A DNA stretch of 64,000 nt from positions 1 through 64,000 of the forward strand of contig NZ_VTHJ01000042.1 of assembly GCF_008386495.1 (NCBI RefSeq). The letters are read 5' to 3'. Shown piece after piece: positions 41,701 to 49,163 of this stretch. The stretch's first letter is position 1. Each line of letters opens with the position of its first letter. The notes under the pieces were generated by a model, which made no database searches, had not been told where the DNA came from, and saw only the letters and a program-made list of their open reading frames with translations. The DNA comes from Streptomyces tailanensis (GTDB lineage Bacteria; Actinomycetota; Actinomycetes; Streptomycetales; Streptomycetaceae). The translations under genes and the position numbers were made by a program.

Positions 41701-43004
41701 TGGGCCTGCTTGGTGTCGATGTAGGAGACGTCCTTGCCGGTGTAGACCGGGTTCATGTCCCGGGTCTGCGGCGACGCCTTGCGGCCCTCGGCGTCGAGTT
41801 CGGCGCGTACGGCGGCGAAGAAGTCCTTCGGCAGGGCGCTGACGAAACGCGGCCACACGTACCGCTCGTTCCAGTCACGGTGGATGGCCATGACCCAGCG
41901 ACACGGTGGCGCGTAGTCCCCGCCGACCGGCAGCAGCACGTTCCGGGTGAGCGCGACCTGCTTGAGCCCTTTGAACAGCTTGAGCGCGGCGGCCTCCGCC
42001 TCGGGCAGGGTCGGCGCGTTGTCGATCGCCCAGCCGGCGCCGTAGTGGTTGACCATGTACGCCGTCAGCAGCCCGCGCCCGGACGGGGCGATCCAGCTGA
42101 ACTCGGCCGGGAACTGCATCCGGTTCGGATCGCGTGGCTCCTCGCCGAACACGGACAGCGTCGGCCCCCACTGGTGGAACGGCCCGCGTGCCCACGAGCT
42201 GGAGGAGATCCCCGCGTCCGCCATCAGCCCCGGGAACTGCGGGTCGTGCCCGAACGCGTCCAACTGCCAGGCGGTTTCGGGGTCCGCGCCCATGATCCGG
42301 CGCTGGAAACCGTCGCCGTACAGGGCGTTGCGGACGGTGGCCTCGGCGCCGGTGAGGTTGGTGTTGGGCTCGTTGTAGGTGCCGCCCATGATCTCGACGC
42401 GCCCGGTGCGGATCAGCTGCCGCAGGAAGGCCCGCTCCTCGGGGAAGGCGTCCCAGTAGGGCTTGAGGTAGTCGACCTCCGCGAGCACGAAGGTGTACGC
42501 CGGGTCGCGCCGCGCCAGATCGCAGTGGGCCCGTACCAGGCTCATCCCGGACTGGCCGCGTGAGTCGAAGGTACGGGCGGGCAGGCCGGTAGTGGCGGGG
42601 TCGTCGGCGACGTCCCAGGTCTCGGTGTAGGCCGCCTGGGTGTTCCACCAGACCGGGTCGTAGTGGAAGTGACTGACCATGAACATGGTCCAGCCGGGCT
42701 CGGCGGCCGTGAACTCGGCGGCGTGGTGCACGAGTCGGCCCGCGCCCGCGTCCTCGGCGGTGACCGTGATGGCACGCCGTTCGCCGGGCGCGAGCCCCTC
42801 GGTGGTCACGGATATCTCGGCGCGTACGGTGCCGTCGTCACCCACGGTCGCGACGGTCTCCCCGACGCTGTGGACGCCCGGGCCCTTCACGGTCAGCACG
42901 ACCGGACGGCCGGGGAGATGCTCGATCTGGACGGCCAGGACCTGGTGCGGATTCTCGGCGCTACCGGTGAAGAGCTCGGTCGACTCGGCAGAGATGACGC
43001 GCAT
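38739..43004 (-). CDS. GH38 alpha-mannosidase-like protein
   Basis: 1421 residues from ATG 43004 (AGGAG 5 nt upstream). Residues 112-120 HFHYDPVWW form the metal-binding start of the GH38 barrel; WQLDAFGHDPQFP (246-258) carries the nucleophile Asp region. A three-helix middle domain and large beta-sandwich C-terminus follow, with NEW3-like beta segments near the end. GH38 enzymes remove alpha-mannose with a zinc ion in the active site. No signal peptide is seen, so it acts on imported oligosaccharides. The C-terminal extension makes it longer than typical bacterial GH38 proteins (about 1000). Confidence 0.9.
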   Translation of the reverse strand: MRVISAESTELFTGSAENPHQVLAVQIEHLPGRPVVLTVKGPGVHSVGETVATVGDDGTVRAEISVTTEGLAPGERRAITVTAEDAGAGRLVHHAAEFTAAEPGWTMFMVSHFHYDPVWWNTQAAYTETWDVADDPATTGLPARTFDSRGQSGMSLVRAHCDLARRDPAYTFVLAEVDYLKPYWDAFPEERAFLRQLIRTGRVEIMGGTYNEPNTNLTGAEATVRNALYGDGFQRRIMGADPETAWQLDAFGHDPQFPGLMADAGISSSSWARGPFHQWGPTLSVFGEEPRDPNRMQFPAEFSWIAPSGRGLLTAYMVNHYGAGWAIDNAPTLPEAEAAALKLFKGLKQVALTRNVLLPVGGDYAPPCRWVMAIHRDWNERYVWPRFVSALPKDFFAAVRAELDAEGRKASPQTRDMNPVYTGKDVSYIDTKQAQRYGETLLADAEAWATLASLTTGHPYPDAALDKAWRQLIYGAHHDAITGSESDQVYIDLLTGWRELYDLARTVHADATDALARRVAPLPGGAPDLVVFNSATWQRRDVLTVDDPGLVPLDLTGLPLPAVREDGELKVVVPDVPGMGLKALSLAEGPVPEWAPGESTTIRNEYYEVTVDPARGGGVSSLRALAEGGRELLRAGDIGNELVVQEEYPRHPRFGEGPWHLTPTGTTAARSRDVTADIDVEYSPAGSRITVRADLGLFTYTQRLTLWAGVDRLDVSTTIDGYDGADRLIRVRWPSDVRGGLPVHEVADAVIGRGFGFVEVDSERFPWTLDNPANTWFGLGSTARVAVHDDTGRLLGHRSIGVAELIHADWDAAGELGTPLAAALVRAGVTATSTIAGGPRYGDLEVDSNLPDIRIAVGGPDRNPVVAEALGWDPAAARELRRQLAEDGVAAVWVAPRASLREEWVPGADLRDLERLPLLVVAGAGPEDDAKAVDALIADLGDATVRATAAGGGEALPPGDAWDGRGFAILNRGTPGCVVTSSGDLYMSLMRSCTGWPSGIWVDPPRRAAPDGSGFQLQRWSHTFKYAVVAGEGDWRELRLPQAGHAFNHPLTARLRPAAEEAAELPRTATLLALEPEGRVLLDALKPAGSPLAGGGSAPVDPAEGVVVRLHEVDGRPVRARVTGPLAWADAARADVLEKPGEALSPDGGVDIGLTGFEVATVLTTPQDARPADGPGIAAHEPAQPVHTRYWLHNSGPAPRGNMPVAVYVSPSALTVPGPVTATVRVSSELTDAPVSGTVQLDVPPGWSTEPAELPYALGPGGFTLTDITVTPPPDAAPGRHRLAARLTYGGQTYEDVVALDVPGTVPEGEPDGRTGPSLVTSLGVERVSVRRGERTRVLVKLRNTTRGPVDGTLWAVSSWGTWAGVAPGCQGFTVAAGESLECALEVDGSAVPPGSYWLMAKVGWHACVAYTEAVVLEVTP

Positions 43005-43034
43005 GAGGCTCCTACGAGTGCTCGGCGGAGCCCC

Positions 43035-43064
43035 ATCCTGGCATCGCGGAATGATTCAATCAAC
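43035..43064 (-). promoter_or_regulatory. GH38 promoter with candidate RpiR operator
   Basis: On the minus strand TTGATT (43058-43063), a 17-bp spacer and CAGGAT (43035-43040). The palindrome TGATTGAATCA, the most symmetrical form of the shared motif, covers 43052-43062 and so overlaps the -35 box. Confidence 0.55.
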
Positions 43065-43123
43065 CATCAGTTGTCATTCCGGGTGGTTCATTCATGCGGC
43101 CTCTGTGTGTCCGCATGTCCGGG

Positions 43124-44008
43124 TCAGCGGGCGCGCCGGGACTTCACCGTGTGCTGTCCGGCGATGTGGTCGGTCAGTGCGAGGGAGGCGCTGGCCCGCT
43201 GGTAGGAGAGCTGGGCGACCCGGACGTAGACGCAGTCGATGAGCGTCAGCACCGAGTGGCGCGCTCCGATGCCCTCGGGGCGGAAGCTGGTCTCCGCGGA
43301 GGAGGAAATGAGGCGGATGTCGGCGGACCGGGCCAGCCGGGAGCGCGGGTCGGAGGTGAGGGCGACGGTGGTGGCGCCGCGCTCCTTGGCCAGCTGGAAG
43401 GGTTCGATGACCTCGCGGGTCCCGCCGGAGTGGGAGATGCCGATGGCGACGTCCGCCGGTGTGAGCAGGGCGGCGGAGGTCGTCGCCGCGTGCACCTCGG
43501 TCCAGCCGCGCACCGCGCAGCCGATGCGGAACAGCCGGGTCTCGGTCTCCCATGCCACGGCCCCGCTGCCGCCGACGCCGTAGACGTCCACGCGCCGGGC
43601 GCGGGCAACGGCCTGGGCCGCGCGCTCGATCGCGTCCAGGTCCATCCGGTCGATGGTCTGCTGCACCGCCCGCAGGTCCGCGGTGCCGACGACCTGCACG
43701 ACCCGCTCCAGGCTGTCGTCGGGGGAGATGTCCGGACCGATCTCGGCCGTGCCCCAGTCGGAGGCCTCGCCCCGGCCGCGCTCCTGGGCCAGTTCGATCA
43801 GCAGATGCTGGTAGGAGTCGAGGCCGATGGCACGGCAGAAGCGGGTCACGGTCGCCTGGGAGGTGCCGGTGCGACGGCCCAGCTCGGCGGCCGAGCAGTG
43901 GGTGACGGCGGCGGGATCTTCGAGGATCAGCTCGCCCACCTTCCGCAGGGAGCCGGCCAGCCGGGGCAGCTCGGTGCGGATCAGGGTGGTGACGTCGGTG
44001 GAGGGCAT
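43124..44008 (-). CDS. RpiR/MurR-family transcriptional regulator
   Basis: 294 residues. N-terminal RpiR helix-turn-helix (AELGRRTGTSQATVTRFCRAIG), then a SIS sugar-phosphate-binding domain (VDVYGVGGSGAVA, then VAIGISHSGGTREVIEPF). It would sense a phosphosugar such as GlcNAc-6-P. It is divergent from the SIS-protein gene with 149 bp between starts and lies within the glycan locus, so it is the natural candidate for reading the shared operator motif. No clear ribosome site precedes ATG 44008. Confidence 0.9.
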   Translation of the reverse strand: MPSTDVTTLIRTELPRLAGSLRKVGELILEDPAAVTHCSAAELGRRTGTSQATVTRFCRAIGLDSYQHLLIELAQERGRGEASDWGTAEIGPDISPDDSLERVVQVVGTADLRAVQQTIDRMDLDAIERAAQAVARARRVDVYGVGGSGAVAWETETRLFRIGCAVRGWTEVHAATTSAALLTPADVAIGISHSGGTREVIEPFQLAKERGATTVALTSDPRSRLARSADIRLISSSAETSFRPEGIGARHSVLTLIDCVYVRVAQLSYQRASASLALTDHIAGQHTVKSRRAR

Positions 44009-44127
44009 GCAGAGAAGGTATCAGCCACCGATTCTCCTGATCTGTGAATACCAGGACCCAGTAAACGGGCTCATTGCCCGTGGCGCGCGGCGTGTGATTT
44101 ATTGATTCACGAGTTGAGATATATAGG

Positions 44128-44141
44128 GTGGTTCAATCCAT
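44128..44141 (-). promoter_or_regulatory. Candidate RpiR operator before the SIS gene
   Basis: ATGGATTGAACCAC on the minus strand, between an AT-rich promoter-like stretch (TATATAGG, 44120-44127) and the ribosome site at 44146. It shares the TTGAWYCA core. A second, more diverged copy (GTGATTTATTGATTCAC, 44094-44110) lies upstream. Confidence 0.5.
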
Positions 44142-44157
44142 CAGTGGGGAGTCCCAG

Positions 44158-44967
44158 GTGTCCGACGAGTCCGCTGCCGACGAGCCCGTGATCGAGCCCG
44201 TTCCCGTGATCGAGCCGGTGAACGCCGAACGCTTCGCGCGCGAAGGCCTGACCGTCCTCCACCGCCTCACCGAGTCGGCCCGCGCCGCCGTGACCCGCGC
44301 CGCCGGACTCATCGCCGACTGCGTACGCGCCGACGGCGTCGTCCAGGCATTCGGCACCGGCCACTCCCAGGCCCTCGTCCTCGAACTCGCCGGCCGCGCG
44401 GGCGGACTGGTCCCCACCAACCGCCTCAGCATCGCCGACCTGGTCCTCTACGGCGGCGACCATCCGAGCGTCCTCGACGACCCGCTCCTCGAACGCAAGC
44501 CGGGCATCGCGGCCCGCCTCTACGAACTCGCCGCGCCCCGCCCCCAGGACCTCTTCGTCGTCATCTCCAACTCCGGCGTCAACAACGTGATCGTGGAGAT
44601 GGCCCTCCAAGCCAAGGAACAAGGCCACCGTCTGCTCGCGATCACCTCGCTCTCCCACACCCGCGCCGTCCCGGCCGGCCACCCGAGCGGCAAGAAGCTC
44701 GCCGACCTCGCCGACGTGGTCCTCGACAACGCGGCCCCGCACGGCGACGCGCTCCTCGAACTCCCCGGTGGCGGCGCGGTCTGCGCCCTGTCCACGCTGA
44801 CCGGTGTGCTGCTGGTGCAGATGGCGGTCGCGGAGGCATCGGGTCTGTTGCTCGCCGCCGGACTGCGCCCGCCGGTGTATGTCTCCGCCAACGTCCCCGG
44901 CGGCTTCGAAGGGAACCTGGAACTGGAGAAGCGGTACGCCGGACGGATCCGGCGTACCGCGAGCTGA
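44158..44967 (+). CDS. SIS-domain sugar isomerase family protein (UPF0309 type)
   Basis: 269 residues from GTG 44158 (GGGGAG 6 nt upstream), preferred to 44128, which would overlap the operator. Sugar-phosphate-binding motifs: AFGTGHSQALVLELAGRAGG and VVISNSGVNNVIVEMALQAK, with NVPGGFEGN near the end. The family is uncharacterised; it is related to MurNAc-6-P etherase and phosphosugar isomerases and is often near GlcNAc kinase and NagA genes. A Val-Ile-Glu-Pro repeat lies at the N-terminus. Its stop abuts the convergent GH84 stop. Confidence 0.85.
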   Translation: MSDESAADEPVIEPVPVIEPVNAERFAREGLTVLHRLTESARAAVTRAAGLIADCVRADGVVQAFGTGHSQALVLELAGRAGGLVPTNRLSIADLVLYGGDHPSVLDDPLLERKPGIAARLYELAAPRPQDLFVVISNSGVNNVIVEMALQAKEQGHRLLAITSLSHTRAVPAGHPSGKKLADLADVVLDNAAPHGDALLELPGGGAVCALSTLTGVLLVQMAVAEASGLLLAAGLRPPVYVSANVPGGFEGNLELEKRYAGRIRRTAS

Positions 44968-47900
44968 TCACTCCACGGGTACGGGCGTCAGCGCGACGGC
45001 CAAGGGATAGGCGCCCGTCTTCAAGGGCTCCTCGGCGGCGCCCGACCCGGTGTCGACCGGCACCAGGGTGTTCCCGTCCGCGGTGGTGACGTAGGCCGTC
45101 CCCCCGTTCCAGTCCAGGCCGACGTCGAAGGCGGACCTCCCGACCGTCACCTTGGTCCCGGGGGCACCGGTCACGGTGTCGACGGGGGTGACGTAGTCGC
45201 CCGTACTGGGGCTGACCCACAGCGTCCGGCCGTCCGGCGACAGGGCGAGCCCGTAGGCCTGGCCGGTGACCAGGAGGGTGGGCTCGGTGTCGTTCGTGGC
45301 GGTGTCGATCGGAGTGACCGTCGAGCCGCCGGAGTTGGACACGTACACCCGCTTGCCGTCGGGCGCGGCCACGACGTTGAACGGGCGCGGTCCGACGGGG
45401 ATCGCGGTCCCGGCCGTACGGTTCGCGAGGTCGACCGGGCTGACCGTGTTGTCGTGGATGTTCGCCACGTACAGGGTCCTGCCGTCCGGTGTGATCGCCA
45501 TGTTCTCGGGCCCCTTACCGACCGTGACCGTCGCCCCCGCGGTGAGCGTCCCGGTGTCGATGGGCTGCACGGTGCCGTCGGTGTAGTTGGCGACCCAGAG
45601 CGTGGAGCCGTCGGGCGTGAGGGCGAGCCCGGCGGGCACCCGGCCCACGGCGACGCTCCCCGTGACCTTTCCGCTCGCCACGTCGATCACGCTCACCGAG
45701 TTCGCGCCCTGGTTGGCGGCATAGGCGGTGCGCCCGTCCCGGCTCACCACCGCCTCACCGGGGTTGGCGCCCACCTTGATCTCGGTGCTCTCTCCGGAGA
45801 ACAGGTCCACTGAACTGACGGACGCCCCACTGAAGTTGGCGGTGAGCGCCCGGAATGTGCCGCTGCCGTCGGTGACCTGGACGGGGATCGCCCGGCCGAG
45901 GACGCCGTCGCCGCCCGACGCCACCACGGAACGGACCCCTTCCGAGGCGCCCGCACCGGCCGTGAACGTGACGGTCGCGGTGGCGCTGCCCCCGGCCGGA
46001 ACGGAGACGGTGCCGTTCTCGGGGGAAGCGGTGACGCCGTCCGGCACGGTCAGCTTCCAGGGGACCGAACGGGCGGACGCGGACCGCTCGTCGGAGAAGG
46101 TGAGCGTCACGGTCCGCGACTCGCCCGGTCTCAGGGAGACGGAGGCCGGGGTGAAGGACGCGTCGACGCCGGGGGCGGGGGTGTTCTCCAGCATGGTCGT
46201 GTAGAGGAACTGCTCCATCACCCCTGGCGACACCTGCTGAGGTATGGCGTCCAGCGCCTTCCGTTCACCGCGCAGCCGCTCGTAGTACCGCGCCACCGCC
46301 TCGCTGTCGTCCCGCTTGTTGGCCAACAGCAGCTCGACGGCCGTCAGCCCGGCGTTTCCGTACGCGCCCAGCTTGTCGAGCCATGCCGAAGTCTCCGCCA
46401 GGAAACCCGGGTTGGCGAGGTGCGCGCGCAACCGCTCGGGGGTTGCGGCCATGTCGGTGAAGTACGCCTTCAGCGCGGCGGCGGCCCGGTCCAGCCCGCT
46501 GTCCTGCTCGTACGCCTTCCGGAAGTCGGCGATGAGACGGGTGAGCGTGGGGGACTCGGTCGCGTCGAGCTGCGAGGAGTAGTTGTTCTCGGCGAAGATC
46601 CGCAGCCATTTCGCCGCACGCGGGCCGGCGAGGTCGCGTACGGAGGCGAGGAACGCGGTGCGCGGGTCGTACGCCTCCGGGTTCCAGAGGTAGGCGGCGG
46701 AGGTGAACAGCGCCAGCCGACTCGCCTGGCCCTGGACCATGGGGTTGGCGGTCACACCGACGGCGGCGCTCGCCACGCCCGCTTCCCGGCCCGTGTAGGG
46801 GCCGAGGAGGAGACGGCTGGTGACGTAGTCGTTCACCGGGTAGTTGTCCCAGACCAGGATCGGGTGGCCGTACACCGCGCGGGCCTGCTTCACCTGCTCG
46901 GTGGTGATCGTGGGGGCGATCACGCCGACGCCGGTCCACTCCACGACCACATCCGGGTCCAGCTTCTCGCGCAGGGCCGTCTTGTACGGGGTGTCGGCGA
47001 GGTCGGAGTACTCGGTGGGGACCATTTCGAGGGGCTGGAGCCCGATGGGGGTCCCCCCGCTCGAGCGAAGTCGAGAGTGGGGGAGGCCGGCGGAGAAGGC
47101 CTGCCACGCCTCGTTGATCAGATGCGCCTGCGCGGTCCCGGCCGCCCCGCCCCCGCTGCCGAACTTCTCCTCGTCGGCGGCGCAGTTCCATTTCGTGTAA
47201 CTGATGTCGTCCAGCGGGATCACGAAGGACCGCACCCCGATGTCGTAGAGCGAGGCGAACTTGCGGACGAGCGCGGCGATGTCGTCGGCGGCGGAGTAGC
47301 AGACCGACAGACCGGGCGAGAGGGCGTAGGTGAAGCGGACGTGGTTGGCGTCGGCCCGGTCGACCAGTTCGGTGAGCTTCTTCAGCTCGGCGGCCGGGTA
47401 CTCGTCCCGCCAGCGCTCCCGCAGATACGGGTCGTCCTTGGGGGAGTAGACGTACACGTTCTGCTTGGTGCGTCCGTAGAAGTCGAGTTGGCTCAGCCGC
47501 TCGGTGTGCGTCCAGGGGGTGCCGTAGAAGCCCTCGACCACACCGCGCAGTCGGGCGGCCGGCCAGTCGCGGACGGAGACGTCCGGCAGCCGCCGCTGCG
47601 TGATGAGTTGGCGGAGGGTCTGGGCCGCGTAGAACGTGCCGGTCGGGTCGGAGCCGGACAGGGCGAGGAGGGGGCCGCCGGAGGTGCGCCCGGAGGCGAG
47701 GACGTATCCGCCGGAGGGCAGCCCGGCGGGGGAGGCGGCACCGAGCCGCTTCAGGGCGCGGCCGGTGTCCGCGTTCTCCTTCGGGCCGCCGACGAAGACG
47801 GTGAGCCCGGCCGGGGGCGGCCGGTGACCGGCGGGCACGGTGACGATCCGCTCGGCACCGGCCGCCCGTAACACGGTCTCGACGGCCCGGCGGGCGGCCA

Positions 47901-48114
47901 GGTCGGTGCCTTCGCCGACGACCTCGACCACCCGTTCGGGCACGGCCACGGAACCCCGGCCCGCCTCCATGTGCCGCGGCGTCGGCCAGACCTTCGGCAG
48001 CGGAGCCGAGTCGGCCGCGGCGGCCATGGGAGGAGGCGAGGTGAGGGAGAGGCCGAGGGCCAGCAATAAGGGCAAGGTCAGGCGTCTGCCCAGGACGTGG
48101 ATGAATGAATCCAT
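44968..48114 (-). CDS. Secreted GH84 N-acetylglucosaminidase with NEW3-like domain and beta-propeller
   Basis: 1048 residues. Signal peptide 1-34 (LPLLLALGLSL, cleavage near MAAAA-D). Residues 38-175 resemble the GH20b-like N-terminal domain. The GH84 barrel starts with RGVVEGFYGTPWTHTERL (190-207) and has the catalytic Asp pair in IPLDDI (302-303). About 665-760 is an NPCBM/NEW3-like beta domain. 775-1045 holds six or more YVTN-type propeller blades (PDGRTLYVANIHDNTVSPVD). It removes GlcNAc from glycoproteins or O-GlcNAc outside the cell. Codons 16 and 82 are TTA (48067-48069, 47869-47871), so full expression should need the bldA tRNA. A Streptomyces palindromic repeat adds residues 344-357. 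Confidence 0.9.
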   Translation of the reverse strand: MDSFIHVLGRRLTLPLLLALGLSLTSPPPMAAAADSAPLPKVWPTPRHMEAGRGSVAVPERVVEVVGEGTDLAARRAVETVLRAAGAERIVTVPAGHRPPPAGLTVFVGGPKENADTGRALKRLGAASPAGLPSGGYVLASGRTSGGPLLALSGSDPTGTFYAAQTLRQLITQRRLPDVSVRDWPAARLRGVVEGFYGTPWTHTERLSQLDFYGRTKQNVYVYSPKDDPYLRERWRDEYPAAELKKLTELVDRADANHVRFTYALSPGLSVCYSAADDIAALVRKFASLYDIGVRSFVIPLDDISYTKWNCAADEEKFGSGGGAAGTAQAHLINEAWQAFSAGLPHSRLRSSGGTPIGLQPLEMVPTEYSDLADTPYKTALREKLDPDVVVEWTGVGVIAPTITTEQVKQARAVYGHPILVWDNYPVNDYVTSRLLLGPYTGREAGVASAAVGVTANPMVQGQASRLALFTSAAYLWNPEAYDPRTAFLASVRDLAGPRAAKWLRIFAENNYSSQLDATESPTLTRLIADFRKAYEQDSGLDRAAAALKAYFTDMAATPERLRAHLANPGFLAETSAWLDKLGAYGNAGLTAVELLLANKRDDSEAVARYYERLRGERKALDAIPQQVSPGVMEQFLYTTMLENTPAPGVDASFTPASVSLRPGESRTVTLTFSDERSASARSVPWKLTVPDGVTASPENGTVSVPAGGSATATVTFTAGAGASEGVRSVVASGGDGVLGRAIPVQVTDGSGTFRALTANFSGASVSSVDLFSGESTEIKVGANPGEAVVSRDGRTAYAANQGANSVSVIDVASGKVTGSVAVGRVPAGLALTPDGSTLWVANYTDGTVQPIDTGTLTAGATVTVGKGPENMAITPDGRTLYVANIHDNTVSPVDLANRTAGTAIPVGPRPFNVVAAPDGKRVYVSNSGGSTVTPIDTATNDTEPTLLVTGQAYGLALSPDGRTLWVSPSTGDYVTPVDTVTGAPGTKVTVGRSAFDVGLDWNGGTAYVTTADGNTLVPVDTGSGAAEEPLKTGAYPLAVALTPVPVE
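47048..47087. repeat. Streptomyces palindromic repeat inserted in the GH84 coding sequence
   Basis: CCCCCCGCTCGAGCGAAG and the following TCGAGAGTGGGGGAGG match a palindromic element I know from many Streptomyces intergenic regions. Here it is in frame and codes on the minus strand for LPHSRLRSSGGTPI. Confidence 0.75.
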
Positions 48115-48120
48115 CGAGAC

Positions 48121-48149
48121 ATGCTAGAGATGTCGAATCAATCATTCAA
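48121..48149 (-). promoter_or_regulatory. GH84 promoter with candidate RpiR operator
   Basis: On the minus strand TTGAAT (48144-48149), a 17-bp spacer and TAGCAT (48121-48126). Transcription would begin within a few bases of ATG 48114, so the mRNA is probably leaderless, consistent with the missing ribosome site. The operator-like AATGATTGATTCGA (48133-48146) lies in the spacer. Confidence 0.6.
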
Positions 48150-48187
48150 TGGGGCGGGAGGTGCGTGAGGGGGAATGCGGGCGGCCC

Positions 48188-49042
48188 TCAAGGACGTACA
48201 GCCGTGACCAGCCAGTAGCGACCCAACAGCCGTACGCCGCCGTCGCTTTGATACGTGCGGAAGACGTCCACCGCTGCCCGGTGGGCGCGTCCCTCCGTGG
48301 CGGTATCCGCCTCCGCCTCGTTCAGCCAGTGGCGCAGCGGGCCGAGGCCGAAGAGGAAGTCGGCGGCGTCCTCGGCGTCCTCGCCCCAGTACTGGGGTGC
48401 TTCGACGCCCTCGACGGACACGTCGTCGAAGCCGGCGGCGGTCAGCACCCGGCGGGTGTGGTCCGGGTCGGCGAAGGCGAGCGGGCTCGGGCCGGTGGCC
48501 TTGGACAGATCCGGCAGTCGTACGTGCTCCCCGATCGCCGCGAACACCGTGGACTGGTCCATGCGGTCGAACGGCTGGGGGCAGACGAAGGCGAGCCGTC
48601 CGCCCGGCCGCAGCCCACGTCCGATGTTGCGGAAGCCGTCGACGGGGTCGGCGAAGAACATGACGCCGAAGCGGCTGACGGCGACGTCGAACGAGGCCTC
48701 CTCGAAGTCGTGCACCTGTGCGTCGGCCTGGATGAAGTGCGCGTTGTCGAGGGATTCGGCGGCGGCGCTCGCGCGGGCCCGTTCCAGCATGGGCGCGGAC
48801 AGGTCGATGCCCAGCGCGTACGCGGCGCGTTCGGCGGCGAGACGGGTGATACGGCCGTTGCCGCAGCCGATGTCGAGGACGCGGTCGGTCGGGGCGAGGG
48901 CCACCGCGTCGAGGAGCGGGGCGTTGGCCCCGTCGTTGATGGCGTCGTAGCGGCTCTGGTGGTCGGCCCAGTGCCGGCCTTCGTACCCGTTCCAGGCGGC
49001 GGTCTGCTGTGCGTTCACGGGGCTGTCCGTCGGATTCGTCAT
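48188..49042 (-). CDS. Class I SAM-dependent methyltransferase
   Basis: 284 residues. Motif I VLDIGCGNGRITRLA, an acidic motif II (ALGIDLSAPML), FDVAVSRFGVMFFADPVDGF as motif IV, and LRPGGRLAFV. Methyltransf_11/25 type, small-molecule acceptor unknown. It is a single gene, transcribed toward the GH84 promoter region and divergent from the VOC gene. ATG 49042 has AAGG very close upstream. Confidence 0.9.
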   Translation of the reverse strand: MTNPTDSPVNAQQTAAWNGYEGRHWADHQSRYDAINDGANAPLLDAVALAPTDRVLDIGCGNGRITRLAAERAAYALGIDLSAPMLERARASAAAESLDNAHFIQADAQVHDFEEASFDVAVSRFGVMFFADPVDGFRNIGRGLRPGGRLAFVCPQPFDRMDQSTVFAAIGEHVRLPDLSKATGPSPLAFADPDHTRRVLTAAGFDDVSVEGVEAPQYWGEDAEDAADFLFGLGPLRHWLNEAEADTATEGRAHRAAVDVFRTYQSDGGVRLLGRYWLVTAVRP

Positions 49043-49163
49043 GCCTTCATGGTGCCGCGTGCCGCCCTCGTGCGGTCATGGTCCGCTCCCGTTCGGTCGA
49101 CGGGCGAGTGTCAGTGCTCGGTGTCACGCTGGGTTCATACAGGATCCACGAAAGGCGACCACC

